In this document: positions 1-9,064 of the stretch, piece after piece
Layout of the letters: every line of letters begins with the position of its first letter
Position numbering within the stretch: position 1 is the first letter of the stretch
Assembly: GCA_033549345.1 (NCBI GenBank)
Contig: JAWSUT010000004.1
Coordinates: forward strand, 61,724-125,723
From: JAWSUT01 sp033549345
GTDB taxonomy: Bacteria > Bacillota > Dethiobacteria > Dethiobacterales > Dethiobacteraceae
Direction of reading: 5' to 3'
Length of the DNA stretch: 64,000 nt
Made by a program: the position numbers and the translations under genes
The notes under the pieces: generated by a model
Seen by the model: only the letters and a program-made list of their open reading frames with translations
Databases searched by the model: none
Told to the model about the DNA's origin: nothing

Positions 1-1028
1 TCCGACGAGCGGTTCACCACTTCCAGCATCGTGGCCGTAAAGTCCCCGCCCTGCCGGAAGTATTCAGTTACCCGCTCCAGGTCTTCGGAGAAAACAAAGC
101 TTTCAATACTCCCCACCACACCGTGGATGCCGTAGATAAACTGCAGGACAAAGGAGGCATAACGGGCCATGGAACCGGAGACGTCGCATAAAAGAACCAG
201 CTTTGGTTTCTGGATCCGCCGGCTGCGGTAGCGTAAACGAAACATCGTCCCGCCAAAACGGATATTGTGACGGATACTTTTTCGTAAATCCAGCTGCTTG
301 TGTCTTTTGCTCTGGCGGTAGCGGCGTGTAATCCGCGCCACCATCTGCCGGGCCAGCTTACGGATCAGAGCCCGGGCCCGGGGCAAGTCTTTGTCGGCAA
401 TATTCTGCATATCTTCTTCCAGCAGAGAGCCAAAGCCGCCTTCACCGGTACTGCCCACGCCTTCCACCATGGCGTCCAACTCCTCATCACCGGTTTGGGG
501 AGCGTCTGAAAGGTCCAGCTCATTGCGCATATTCTTTCGCCAGTACGACAAAGAGCCCTTCACTACACTTTCCAGCAGCGGCCGAAAATTTTGCTCAACA
601 TTTTTGCCTTCCGCTGTTTTATTAATGTAGTCCAGCAGTTTTTCCCGGTCTTTTTCCGGTATGCTGGCATATACCGTCTTTTCTTTATCAGAGAGTTCCA
701 GAGGCGATCCCTGAAAGCTCAAGTCTTCTGTCGCCTCATCCAGCATCTGCTCATGGTCGGCCTGCTTTTGCCGGTATTCGGCATGGCGGTGCTCTTTATG
801 TTCCGGGGGCGCAAAGAACACGTCAAATGCTTTGTCAAACACCTGCTGTTCGCCGGGCCGTTTAACCAGTGTGGCTTTGAGAGCTGCCCTGACTGCACTC
901 CGGTCTGTCAGATCCAGAAGTGTGAGTGCATTCAGTGCGTCGATGACCTCACCGCTGCCGATGCGGATTCCTGAGTGTCGCAGCAGGTGGATAAACCGCA
1001 CCACATTAATTTCCAGGTAGTTCTTCAT
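1..1028 (-). CDS. VWA-domain protein, CoxE/YehP type (3' end outside the window)
   Basis: The frame is open for 342 codons from ATG 1028 to the window edge, so the C-terminus is missing. The N-terminal half is helical and rich in Glu and Lys. A von Willebrand A fold begins near residue 277 with the metal-binding motif DVSGS at about 282-286. The ATG overlaps the stop of the MoxR-type ATPase as ATGA, so the two are translationally coupled. MoxR ATPase plus VWA pairs generally act as chaperones for cofactor insertion or complex maturation, with the VWA protein as substrate adaptor. That role is inferred from the family; no client is visible here. Confidence 0.85.
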   Translation of the reverse strand, partial: MKNYLEINVVRFIHLLRHSGIRIGSGEVIDALNALTLLDLTDRSAVRAALKATLVKRPGEQQVFDKAFDVFFAPPEHKEHRHAEYRQKQADHEQMLDEATEDLSFQGSPLELSDKEKTVYASIPEKDREKLLDYINKTAEGKNVEQNFRPLLESVVKGSLSYWRKNMRNELDLSDAPQTGDEELDAMVEGVGSTGEGGFGSLLEEDMQNIADKDLPRARALIRKLARQMVARITRRYRQSKRHKQLDLRKSIRHNIRFGGTMFRLRYRSRRIQKPKLVLLCDVSGSMARYASFVLQFIYGIHGVVGSIESFVFSEDLERVTEYFRQGGDFTATMLEVVNRSS

Positions 1029-1924
1029 CCCTGGTTCTTCTCCGTCCGCACATATTCAGCCAGACGCGCCGCCCCGATATTTTTATTGAACGCTTCAATA
1101 TCCATACGTGTCTTTAACAGCAGGGTCATCGTCTGCTCAATTGTTTCCTTACCCAAACGGTCTTTATCCATGGCCATCAGTGCCCGCGTCCAGTCCAGCG
1201 TTTCGGCAATCGACGGCTTTTTCTTAATTTCCTGGTCACTGCGGATTAAAGCGACCGCTCTGGCGATTTCGGATGACAGCTTCTCACTGACTTCCGGTGA
1301 CCGTGCCCGGATAATATTGATTTCCCTTTCTACCGACGGATAGTCCAAATAGAGATAAGCACAGCGCCGCTTCAGGCCGTCTGAAAGTTCCCGCTCATTA
1401 TTGCTGGTGAGAATAACCATCGGTATTTTACGCGCTGTAAGCGTACCCAGTTCAGGCACAGACACCTGGAAGTCTGAGAGAACCTCAAAGAGAAATGCTT
1501 CAAACTCCTCGTCTGTTTTATCAACCTCATCGATTAAAAGAACAACTTTTTCCTCTGACTGGATTGCCTTAAGCAGAGGACGCTCCAAAAGATATTCCCG
1601 TGAAAATAAATCCTGCTCCAAATCCTCGGTGCAAGCCGATTCTTTGGAAATCTGAATTTTTAAAAGCTGACGCTGATAGTTCCACTCATAGAGGGCTTTA
1701 TTCTCATCAAGTCCCTCATAGCACTGCAGGCGGATCAGTTCGGTATTAAAAACCTGTGCCAGAACTTTAGCCAGCTCAGTCTTCCCCACACCGGGAGCCC
1801 CTTCTATCAGCAGCGGTTTTTCCAGCTTTAGAGACAGGTAGACGGTGATAATCACTTCTTCATCCGTAATATAGCCAACGTCCTGAAAAGCCTTCCTGAT
1901 ATTTGCAATTGAGACTTCCATCAT
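1025..1924 (-). CDS. MoxR-family AAA+ ATPase
   Basis: This 299-residue protein is a compact AAA+ module. Walker A is GAPGVGKT near residue 42, Walker B is LLIDE near 129, sensor 1 is TSNNERE near 173, followed by an RR arginine finger. ATG 1924 is chosen because AAGGGTGAG lies just upstream; the frame stays open upstream but without a ribosome site and across a probable promoter. MoxR ATPases form hexamers that remodel or load metal cofactors into partner enzymes, usually with a VWA protein, and the coupled downstream gene is exactly that. The client is unknown. Confidence 0.9.
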   Translation of the reverse strand: MMEVSIANIRKAFQDVGYITDEEVIITVYLSLKLEKPLLIEGAPGVGKTELAKVLAQVFNTELIRLQCYEGLDENKALYEWNYQRQLLKIQISKESACTEDLEQDLFSREYLLERPLLKAIQSEEKVVLLIDEVDKTDEEFEAFLFEVLSDFQVSVPELGTLTARKIPMVILTSNNERELSDGLKRRCAYLYLDYPSVEREINIIRARSPEVSEKLSSEIARAVALIRSDQEIKKKPSIAETLDWTRALMAMDKDRLGKETIEQTMTLLLKTRMDIEAFNKNIGAARLAEYVRTEKNQG

Positions 1925-1955
1925 TTGCTCACCCTTCCTCGTTGAAGTTATTTCT

Positions 1956-1961
1956 ATTATA
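1956..1961 (-). promoter_or_regulatory. candidate -10 element for the moxR-VWA operon
   Basis: TATAAT reads on the minus strand 32 bases before the chosen ATG. No good -35 hexamer sits at 17 bases, so the call rests on the -10 alone. Confidence 0.35.
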
Positions 1962-2062
1962 TCGTGTGGTAATTGTGCCAGGAAATGACACAGGTCACAC
2001 ATCACAGAAAATTCAGTACTGTTATTGTCTCAAAGTGAGTCCGATTTTGGCTTAACAAAACG

Positions 2063-2923
2063 TTACTTTTTTGCGTCGAGATACGATACAGCACTCAACG
2101 CAGCCTGCTGACCCTGTCCCACAGCTTTAGCCACCTGGTACGGCTTACCTGTCACATCACCGGCGGCAAACACACCGGGAATATTGGTGTGCATGTCCGT
2201 ACTGACCTTAATATGCTTGTCTGCCAGCTCCAACCCGGCCACAAGCTGGGACATGGGCATTTGCTCTTTCAGCAGAAAAGCGCCGTCTACTTTCAGCTCG
2301 CCGTTTTCCTCCAGGACAACATGGTCCAGCCGTTCATTGCCCTCAAAAGCTTTAACCTTGTCCCGAATAATTTTCACATTTTCCGGCAGATTGCCGATAT
2401 TATCATATGCCGGAACAAAATGCACTTTCTCAGCCACTTCTGCCAGAAAAGCTACTTCATCTTCATGCTCTTTGCCGTCAGAAATAACTGCAATATTTTT
2501 TTCCTGATAAAACATCGCGTCGCACGTCCCGCAGTAGGAAACTCCTTTGCCCACCAGGTCTTCCTCTCCAGGCAAGTTGCGGGCAGCATACACCCCTGTG
2601 GTCAAAATGACCGTTTTTGCTTCAACAAAATCATCTTTAATCTGTACCTGGAATGAGTCGCCCACCGGAAAAATTCCCGACACATTCAACTGCTTTACTT
2701 CGGTACCCATCTCACGTACATGGGCCAGGAATTTCTGCCGCAGCTCTTCGCCGGAGAGACCGGGCATACCCAGGTAATTATTAATTTTATGTGCTTTATG
2801 CAGCGACGTGCTGCAAAGTTTAGGACCGACAAGCAGCAAAGAACGATTCCGGACCCGTACGTTCACAGCTGCGGAAAGACCTGCCGGACCGCAACCGATA
2901 ATGGCCACATCCACTTTTTCCAA
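2063..2923 (-). CDS. Thioredoxin-reductase-like flavoprotein lacking NADPH motifs (FFTR-like)
   Basis: At 286 residues this is close to the length of bacterial thioredoxin reductases. It keeps the N-terminal FAD Rossmann motif GCGPAG (10-15), the redox pair CGTC (131-134) and the C-terminal FAD motif AAGD. The second Rossmann region is degenerate: where NADPH-dependent enzymes have GGGDSA and HRR, this one reads ISDGKEHEDE and FVPAYD. Loss of both motifs with retention of CxxC is the hallmark of ferredoxin-dependent flavin thioredoxin reductases of clostridia and related pyridine-nucleotide-independent forms. The start is TTG 2923 with GAGGAGGGA upstream. Electron donor and partner thioredoxin are inferred, not seen. 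Confidence 0.75.
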   Translation of the reverse strand: MEKVDVAIIGCGPAGLSAAVNVRVRNRSLLLVGPKLCSTSLHKAHKINNYLGMPGLSGEELRQKFLAHVREMGTEVKQLNVSGIFPVGDSFQVQIKDDFVEAKTVILTTGVYAARNLPGEEDLVGKGVSYCGTCDAMFYQEKNIAVISDGKEHEDEVAFLAEVAEKVHFVPAYDNIGNLPENVKIIRDKVKAFEGNERLDHVVLEENGELKVDGAFLLKEQMPMSQLVAGLELADKHIKVSTDMHTNIPGVFAAGDVTGKPYQVAKAVGQGQQAALSAVSYLDAKK

Positions 2924-3039
2924 AACAATCCCTCCTCACATAATCACTATCCTTAGCATACGCAAACATTTATGCGGATAAGCATCTATTTTCCTTAATT
3001 CGCCGTTTTCCGGGAATTCCCTTGCAAAAAATGCCGGTG

Positions 3040-3068
3040 TTGGTCGCCAATGAGCAAAATGGTATAAT
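3040..3068 (+). promoter_or_regulatory. SigA-type promoter for the UPF0173 hydrolase
   Basis: TTGGTC at 3040-3045, a 17-base spacer and TATAAT at 3063-3068, 26 bases before the ATG at 3095. Confidence 0.6.
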
Positions 3069-3094
3069 AAAGGAAACTTACCGGGAGGGATTTT

Positions 3095-3763
3095 ATGACG
3101 AAGATCAAATTCCTTGGCCATGCCTGCTTTCAGCTGGAGCAGGACGGGAAAAAGTACCTTTTAGACCCGTTTATTACAGACAATCCTCTTGCACCTGTGG
3201 AAGCCGGTGAAATCGACGCAGATTATATTTTTGTGTCTCACGCGCACGCAGATCATCTCGGGGATACATTTGACATTGCCCGACGGACGGGCGCAACCGT
3301 AATTTCCACCTTTGAAATCGTCCAGGAATGCGAAAAGCACGGGGTCAACGGGCACCCCATGCATATCGGCGGCAAAAAAGCATTTAATTTTGGTTATGTA
3401 CGTGTTACCCCCGCTTTTCACGGTTCCGGCATTCCCGGCGGTCATGCCTGTGGCTTTATCATTAATATGAATGGCTTTACCGTCTATTTTGCCGGGGATA
3501 CCAGTCTTTTTGGCGATATGAAGCTTTTGGGGGAAATTGAACGGATTAATTTGTTCCTGGTCCCCATCGGTGGTAATTTTACTATGGATATTGACGACGC
3601 AGTTTATGCAGCCAAACTGGTAGGTGCCGACAGCGTTATTCCATTCCACTATAATACATGGCCCGTCATAGCCGCAGACCCGGAAGAATTTAAAATCAAA
3701 ACCGAAAAAAATACCTTAAGCCGCTGTATCATTCTTGCTCCGGGAGAAACAGCAGATCTGTAA
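3095..3763 (+). CDS. Metal-dependent hydrolase, UPF0173 (YtkL-like) family
   Basis: This 222-residue protein has the metallo-beta-lactamase zinc signature HAHADH (49-54) and later metal ligands in HGSG and FAGDTS. The whole protein is the MBL fold with no extra domain, which is typical for UPF0173. GGGAGGG precedes ATG 3095. It is a single gene with its own promoter and terminator. The physiological substrate of the family is unknown, so nothing more specific is claimed. Confidence 0.88.
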   Translation: MTKIKFLGHACFQLEQDGKKYLLDPFITDNPLAPVEAGEIDADYIFVSHAHADHLGDTFDIARRTGATVISTFEIVQECEKHGVNGHPMHIGGKKAFNFGYVRVTPAFHGSGIPGGHACGFIINMNGFTVYFAGDTSLFGDMKLLGEIERINLFLVPIGGNFTMDIDDAVYAAKLVGADSVIPFHYNTWPVIAADPEEFKIKTEKNTLSRCIILAPGETADL

Positions 3764-3778
3764 CAACGAAAAAAATGA

Positions 3779-3813
3779 AAACCGCCGGCGTAATCAGCCC
3801 ACGCCGGCGGTTT
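3779..3813. terminator. Bidirectional intrinsic terminator
   Basis: The stem ACCGCCGGCGT (3781-3791) pairs with ACGCCGGCGGT (3801-3811) over a 9-base loop. A-rich and T-rich flanks allow it to serve both converging genes. Confidence 0.85.
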
Positions 3814-3816
3814 CTA

Positions 3817-3960
3817 TTAGTTCTTTTGCTTCTCCAGTTCTTCATCCAAATCAATGATCTTTGCCAGAATTTCTGCTTTATGAAGTCCTGAGGCCAGCAT
3901 GAACTCGCGAAGGAGTTCATCCCGCGTTTCGGAAAGGCTGGTTATTTGTTGATATGCCAT
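3817..3960 (-). CDS. Small Spo0E-like protein (47 aa)
   Basis: The 47-residue frame starts at ATG 3960 behind a very strong ribosome site (GGGAGG, 7 bases away) and ends with TAA. It is two predicted helices joined by a short turn containing SGLHKAE. The second helix carries LDEEL in the place where Spo0E-family aspartyl-phosphate phosphatases have their SQxLD signature, but the usual serine is Ile here. Family membership is therefore probable rather than certain. If real, it would dephosphorylate Spo0A~P or another receiver, and it supports a spore-forming lineage. Confidence 0.6.
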   Translation of the reverse strand: MAYQQITSLSETRDELLREFMLASGLHKAEILAKIIDLDEELEKQKN

Positions 3961-4164
3961 GCTGCTTACCTCCCTTACTATTTATTCATGCTACTCCCCA
4001 CTAGTCTGTCAAATTTAAACCTGTTTATTCATCTGAATATTCGTACGACAGGCCGGCCGGGGTGTGACTTATTTCACATTTATCTGTACTTAAAAAGACT
4101 CCCCTGTGCTCGTATCACTGCTGCAATGTTACCGTCGTCTATTTGTTAACATTTTAACATGGAC

Positions 4165-4189
4165 AAAACTATTTGTCTATAGCAAATAG
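4165..4189 (-). terminator. Terminator of the DUF1540 gene
   Basis: The stem CTATTTG/CAAATAG (4169-4175 with 4183-4189) is followed on the minus strand by TTTTG, 44 bases past the stop codon. A second AT-rich hairpin lies between it and the gene. Confidence 0.5.
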
Positions 4190-4232
4190 ATTAGAATTAA
4201 AAATATTCTAACTTTTATAATATCCTATAGTT

Positions 4233-4718
4233 TTACTCACAATACGACCTGCAGCGTGTCTCCGTTGATGTAAGGGACGGTTGTGCCAGTATTTCAATGG
4301 ACTGGGCCTTGCATTCCCCTTTTTCATGATAACGACAGGAACGAAGCATGCACCTTACCTCAGGACAAACAAGCTGTTCCCCGCTAAATGCCTGGGCAAC
4401 CAGACCGGTATAGTTGACATTATCCAGCGCAACCAATGAACCTGAAAATGCCCTCGGAATAAATGTGCTGCAATCTGTTTCCTCGCTGTCAGAACAGGTA
4501 TCCCGGTTTATTTCAATCTCAGCGGCATTGCAAAACTCTCCCCCAAGATTATGTGCGCAATACGCAGCCCTGCAGGCAACACGCGGCATACACAACACCT
4601 CCATAGCACTAGCATTACCTCCAGCATTCCGGACTATAACCTCAAATGAAGACGCGGGGACAGGCTCCACTGTCTTCATTTCCACCGCCGGCAACTGCTT
4701 GTTTTCACCAGAACTCAT
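4233..4718 (-). CDS. Protein with two DUF1540 cysteine-rich domains
   Basis: The 161-residue protein contains two Cys-rich units, about residues 42-90 and 117-160. Each has the DUF1540 spacing of an early Cys, CxxxxC around RxAxYC or RSCRY, and a final C-S-T/S-Y region. The arrangement suggests small zinc-binding modules, though the metal is not established for the family. The first 35 residues look disordered. ATG 4718 lacks a clear ribosome site, so a later start such as Met14 is possible. DUF1540 proteins are common in spore-forming clostridia and have no assigned function. Confidence 0.7.
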   Translation of the reverse strand: MSSGENKQLPAVEMKTVEPVPASSFEVIVRNAGGNASAMEVLCMPRVACRAAYCAHNLGGEFCNAAEIEINRDTCSDSEETDCSTFIPRAFSGSLVALDNVNYTGLVAQAFSGEQLVCPEVRCMLRSCRYHEKGECKAQSIEILAQPSLTSTETRCRSYCE

Positions 4719-4736
4719 AATAAAACTAAAAACATA

Positions 4737-4765
4737 TTGACTAAATTCAAAAAATCACATAATCT
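4737..4765 (+). promoter_or_regulatory. SigA-type promoter for the GGDEF gene
   Basis: TTGACT at 4737-4742, a 17-base spacer and TAATCT at 4760-4765, ending 23 bases before ATG 4789. Confidence 0.6.
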
Positions 4766-4788
4766 ACTTTTGGATGGGAGGTATGGGC

Positions 4789-6544
4789 ATGGATAAATCG
4801 CTGGTAAAGTTAAAAAACCTTAAAGCTTCTGTCAAACCCTCTCTGGATGCCTGCCTAAGGGTTCTTGGCGCTGAAGCGGGCTTTATCCTGATGACTGAGG
4901 GCACCGCCGTTTGCCTAAAGCCCCCGTTTCCTGAAAACTTTTTTGCCTGTGAAGCAGCAGGTCCCAACATATACGGAATTTTTCTCGTGTCGATACCATT
5001 GAGTAACGATGTTCAAGGTCTGCTCGGCTTTATTAACAAACCCGGAGGGTTTGATGCTCATGACAGGCGGCTTACCACCGTCTATGCCGAACTAATTACA
5101 GTAAAAATAAGTAGCGAGTACTACATTGCAGAGCGCAAACAGGTTGAAGATGAATTATATAAACGCCTGATGTTCGAAAATCTTGTATCCGGCATCTCTG
5201 CAAAGTTTATGGCCCTTTCATTGGATCAGACCGATGCGGCCATCCAGGACGCTCTGGGGAAAATCGGTGAATTTGTTCATGTGGACCGCAGCTATATTTT
5301 TCTCTTCTCCAAGGATTACTCCAGACATACCAATACACATGAGTGGTGTGCCGAGGATATTGAGCCGCAGTCACACCACTTTATTGATACTCCCGTCAGC
5401 ATCCTTCCCTGGCTGATGAAGCAACTAATGCAGCTCAAAACCGTACATATACCAAACGTAGCAGAGCTTCCGGTCGAAGCTTACCGGGAACGGGATATTT
5501 TTATGCAGCAGCAAATTCGCTCCCTCCTTGTTTTGCCTTTACTATTTAGCGGGCGGTTAATCGGTTTCCTGGGGTTTGATTCTGTGAAAGAAGCAAAAAC
5601 ATGGACCCAGGCCCACATCAATGTACTCAATATTGTCGGCGAAATTTTTTCTAATGCGCTAATGCGAAGAGAGCATGAAAGGGAACTTGCGGAAAGCAAC
5701 CAGCGCTACCAAAGCCTGTTTTCTAATAATCATGCTGTGATGCTGCTGATTGATCCGCAGACAGGACAAATTATCGACGCCAATCCCGCCGCCTGCGATT
5801 ACTATGGCTACAGTAAGCAGGAGATGGTCTCCAAACGGATTACCGAAATCAATGAACTTACAACCGAAGAAATATTTGACGAGATGGACAGGGCAAAACG
5901 CAAAGACCGTAACCACTTTTTTTTCCGTCATCGCCTGGCCGGCGGGGGAGCTTCGCGATGTTGAAGTCTACAGCGGGCCGATTGTTATTAACAATAAGGA
6001 ATTTCTGTATTCCATTGTTCACGATATAACAGAGCGCCGTACTGTGGAAAACAAAATTCAGCATATGGCATTTCATGATTATTTAACCGGACTGCCCAAC
6101 AGAACGTACCTTTACAAATATTTGAAAAAAACAATAGAACAGGTAAACCTAAAGCAGCTTACGTTCTCTGTCATGTTCCTGGACCTGGATGAATTCAAGT
6201 CTGTAAACGACAACTACGGCCATGCCGCAGGGGATTTGCTGCTGCAACAGGCCGCCCGGCGGCTGACAGGTTGTGTCCGCGAAAACGATCTTGTCGCCCG
6301 GGTCGGTGGTGATGAATTTGTTGTTGTTCTCTCTCCTGCAACAGAACGTTCCGACGAGGTAGCCATTGCACAGCGTATTATCTCCAAATTAAACAGCCCG
6401 TTTCAATTAGGTGAGTTTCAAGCCCAGATTTCGACCAGTATCGGTATTGCACACTACCCGCAACACGGCCCCGATTCTGACCAGATTCTCAAGTGTGCGG
6501 ACTCAGCCATGTATGCCGCAAAAGAACAGGGTAAAAACAAATAA
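4789..6544 (+). pseudogene. GAF-PAS-GGDEF diguanylate cyclase interrupted by a one-base frameshift
   Basis: Two overlapping frames together encode one protein of about 584 residues. The first frame gives an N-terminal GAF-like segment, a full GAF domain (about 120-290) and the start of a PAS domain, then hits TGA at 5964. The second frame continues the PAS domain from ELRDVEV and carries a complete diguanylate cyclase. That cyclase has RVGGDEF and the product-inhibition site RxxD five residues before it. Dropping one G from the five-G run at 5944-5948 restores RHRLAGGELRDVEV exactly. This may be a sequencing error, phase variation or a true mutation. ATG 4789 has GGGAGGT upstream. If functional, it makes c-di-GMP. 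Confidence 0.85.
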
Positions 6545-6573
6545 ATCATTGCAGCCATTTAAATGCGCACAAC

Positions 6574-6602
6574 AAAACGCCGTTTGCAAAAAACGGCGTT
6601 TT
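6574..6602. terminator. Bidirectional terminator between the GGDEF gene and katG
   Basis: AAAACGCCGTTT (6574-6585) pairs perfectly with AAACGGCGTTTT (6591-6602) over a 5-base loop, giving U-runs in both directions. Confidence 0.85.
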
Positions 6603-6637
6603 GCTCACCAAAGCCTGGAGAAGGACGCAATTCCCGA

Positions 6638-8827
6638 TCAGGTAAGGTCGAAACGGTCTGCGTTCATCACCTTATTCCATGCCATTACAAAGTCCTGAAC
6701 AAACTTCAATTGCGCATCATCACTTGCATACACCTCTGCGATGGCCCGAAGCTCAGAATTTGACCCAAATATCAAGTCAACACGACTACCCTTCCATTTG
6801 AGTTCTCCAGACTTTACATCTCTGCCCTCGAAAATATCACCATCTTCGGAGGTAGCGTTCCACCTGGTATCCATAGCAAGCAGATTTACAAAGAAGTCAT
6901 TCGTAAGGGTCCCAGGGTTCTTAGTGAAAACGCCATATTGGGATTTTTGGTAATTTGCATTTAATACCCGCATACCACCAACCAAGACTGTCATCTCAGG
7001 TGCTGTTAACCCCAGGAGCTGTGCCCGGTCAACAAGCAATTCTTCAGCAGAAACGGCATATTTGGCCCTGCTATAGTTGCGGAATCCGTCTGCCTTCGGC
7101 TCAAGTACTGAGAATGCGTGTATGTCGGTTTGTTCTTGTGAAGCGTCGGTGCGACCCGGTGTAAAAGGAACAGACACATCAAAACCTGCACTCTTAGCTG
7201 CATGCTCGACACCTGCGCATCCGGCTAAGACGATTAAGTCGGCAAGGGAAACCCTTTTACCTGATTGTCCGCTATTGAATGTATCCTGAATTTTTCCAAG
7301 CGCTTGCAGTACGGTTTGCAGCTGTTCCGGTTGGTTCACATCCCAATCCTTTTGCGGTGCCAAGCGAATACGGGCGCCATTAGCCCCACCCCGCTTATCG
7401 GAACCGCGAAACGTTGAGGCCGATGCCCACGCCGTGGAGACCAATTCAGAAACCGACAACCCTGAATTAATAATTCGTTCTTTAAGGTCGGCAATGTCCT
7501 TTTCATCAACCAGTTCATGATCGACTGCGGGTACAGGGTCTTGCCAAATCAGTTCCTCCCTCGGAACCTCTGGTCCAAGGTAGCGCGGAATTGGGCCCAT
7601 ATCACGGTGAGTCAGCTTGAACCATGCACGTGCAAAGGCATCCGCAAATTCCTCTGGATGCTCATAAAACCGCTTGGATATCGGCCCATAGATGGGATCC
7701 ATCCTGAGAGCAAGGTCGGCCGTAGTCATGATTGGTGCATGGCTTTTTGCAGGATCGTGGGCGTCCGGCACAGTATCTGCGGCAGCAGGATCCGTTGGAA
7801 CCCATTGCCAGGCGCCGGCAGGACTTTTAACCAAATCCCAATCATACTTAAACAGGGTGTCAAAATAGCTATTGTCCCACTTTATTGGCGTAGGTGTCCA
7901 AGCCCCTTCAATCCCGCTGGTAATTGTATCGCCGCCCTTACCGCTACCCATACTGTTCTTCCAGCCCAACCCCTGATCTTCGATACCGGCAGCCTCAGGC
8001 TCCGGGCCTAAATGGGTAGCACTCCCTGCGCCATGGCATTTGCCAAATGTATGGCCGCCCGCGATGAGTGCAACGGTCTCCTCGTCGTTCATGGCCATAC
8101 GTGCAAAAACCTCGCGGATGTCTTTACCAGATGCGATTGCACTTGGCTGACCGTTCGGTCCCTCCGGATTTACATAAATGAGGCCCATCTGCACTGCAGC
8201 AAGAGGATTTTCCAGTTCTCTATCACCGGAATAGCGCTTATCGTCAAGCCACTCGCTCTCCGTACCCCAGTAAATATCCTCTTCAGGCTCCCAAATATCC
8301 TCACGGCCACCGGCAAAACCAAAGGTTTCAAATCCCATTGACTCCAGAGCACAATTACCTGCAAGAATCATAAGGTCAGCCCAGGAAATCTTTTTACCGT
8401 ATTTCTGCTTAATAGGCCACAGCAAACGGCGTGCTTTATCAAGATTTGCATTATCCGGCCAGCTGTTTAGAGGAGCAAAACGTTGACTACCCGACCCTGC
8501 GCCACCGCGACCGTCTCCCATACGATATGTACCGGCACTGTGCCACGCCATGCGGATAAAAAGCGGCCCGTAATGTCCGTAGTCTGCAGGCCACCATTCC
8601 TGTGAATCGGTCATTAACGCATGTAAATCCTCTTTCAATGCCGCAAGGTCGAGTTTCTTGAATTCTTCCGCATAGTTAAATTCTTCACCCATGGGATTTC
8701 TCATAGGAGGGTTCTGATGGAGCATCCTGAGATTCAACTGGTTCGGCCACCAGTCCCGATTTGTCATGCCCCCAGAAACCTTGCTCTTGGTCATTCCTGT
8801 AACCGGACATTTTCCTTGTTCATGCAT
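6638..8827 (-). CDS. katG: Catalase-peroxidase KatG
   Basis: The 729-residue protein has the two fused peroxidase domains of the family at full length. The distal haem pocket is RMAWHSAGTYR (Arg92, Trp95, His96), the proximal His is in AGGHTFGK (His259), and Tyr218 and Met244 complete the Met-Tyr-Trp adduct needed for catalase activity. AGGAGG sits 7 bases before ATG 8827. It breaks down hydrogen peroxide in the cytoplasm. The gene stands alone, next to the island that ends at tRNA-Thr, so lateral acquisition is possible but not shown. Confidence 0.97.
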   Translation of the reverse strand: MHEQGKCPVTGMTKSKVSGGMTNRDWWPNQLNLRMLHQNPPMRNPMGEEFNYAEEFKKLDLAALKEDLHALMTDSQEWWPADYGHYGPLFIRMAWHSAGTYRMGDGRGGAGSGSQRFAPLNSWPDNANLDKARRLLWPIKQKYGKKISWADLMILAGNCALESMGFETFGFAGGREDIWEPEEDIYWGTESEWLDDKRYSGDRELENPLAAVQMGLIYVNPEGPNGQPSAIASGKDIREVFARMAMNDEETVALIAGGHTFGKCHGAGSATHLGPEPEAAGIEDQGLGWKNSMGSGKGGDTITSGIEGAWTPTPIKWDNSYFDTLFKYDWDLVKSPAGAWQWVPTDPAAADTVPDAHDPAKSHAPIMTTADLALRMDPIYGPISKRFYEHPEEFADAFARAWFKLTHRDMGPIPRYLGPEVPREELIWQDPVPAVDHELVDEKDIADLKERIINSGLSVSELVSTAWASASTFRGSDKRGGANGARIRLAPQKDWDVNQPEQLQTVLQALGKIQDTFNSGQSGKRVSLADLIVLAGCAGVEHAAKSAGFDVSVPFTPGRTDASQEQTDIHAFSVLEPKADGFRNYSRAKYAVSAEELLVDRAQLLGLTAPEMTVLVGGMRVLNANYQKSQYGVFTKNPGTLTNDFFVNLLAMDTRWNATSEDGDIFEGRDVKSGELKWKGSRVDLIFGSNSELRAIAEVYASDDAQLKFVQDFVMAWNKVMNADRFDLT

Positions 8828-8912
8828 AAATGTTCCTCCTTCTTATAATTTGATGGTCATACCCTTTGAGAGAAACGACTAAAAATCACCTTATCTTTCT
8901 ATGCAATTTAGC

Positions 8913-8927
8913 TAATACTAATTACTA
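8913..8927 (-). promoter_or_regulatory. Candidate PerR-like operator upstream of katG
   Basis: The 15-base element TAGTAATTAGTATTA (minus strand) matches 10 of 14 defined positions of the Per box TTATAATNATTATAA. It lies 86 bases before the katG ATG. The match is imperfect and the region is AT-rich, so this is tentative. Confidence 0.3.
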
Positions 8928-9001
8928 ATTTACAGCATAATCATGCAGCAGTTATTAAGAATGTATTAACATCTTCTGCATAGACCTTACTTACAACCGA
9001 T

Positions 9002-9064
9002 ACAAAAAAACCACGGGGAGAAAGTAATCCCGTGGTTACTCTGTTTGTAGGGAGACGACAAGCT
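9002..9064 (+). repeat. Left copy of an imperfect 60-base direct repeat (att-like, terminator plus tRNA-end remnant)
   Basis: The segment ACAAAAAAACCACGGG, a spacer and AATCCCGTGGTTACT are shared exactly with the terminator beside tRNA-Thr at 10903-10940. The next bases, GGAGACGACAAG, match the tRNA 3' end GGAGCCGGCAAG at 10 of 12 positions. This suggests a duplicated attachment site, or a tRNA locus that decayed. Confidence 0.6.
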
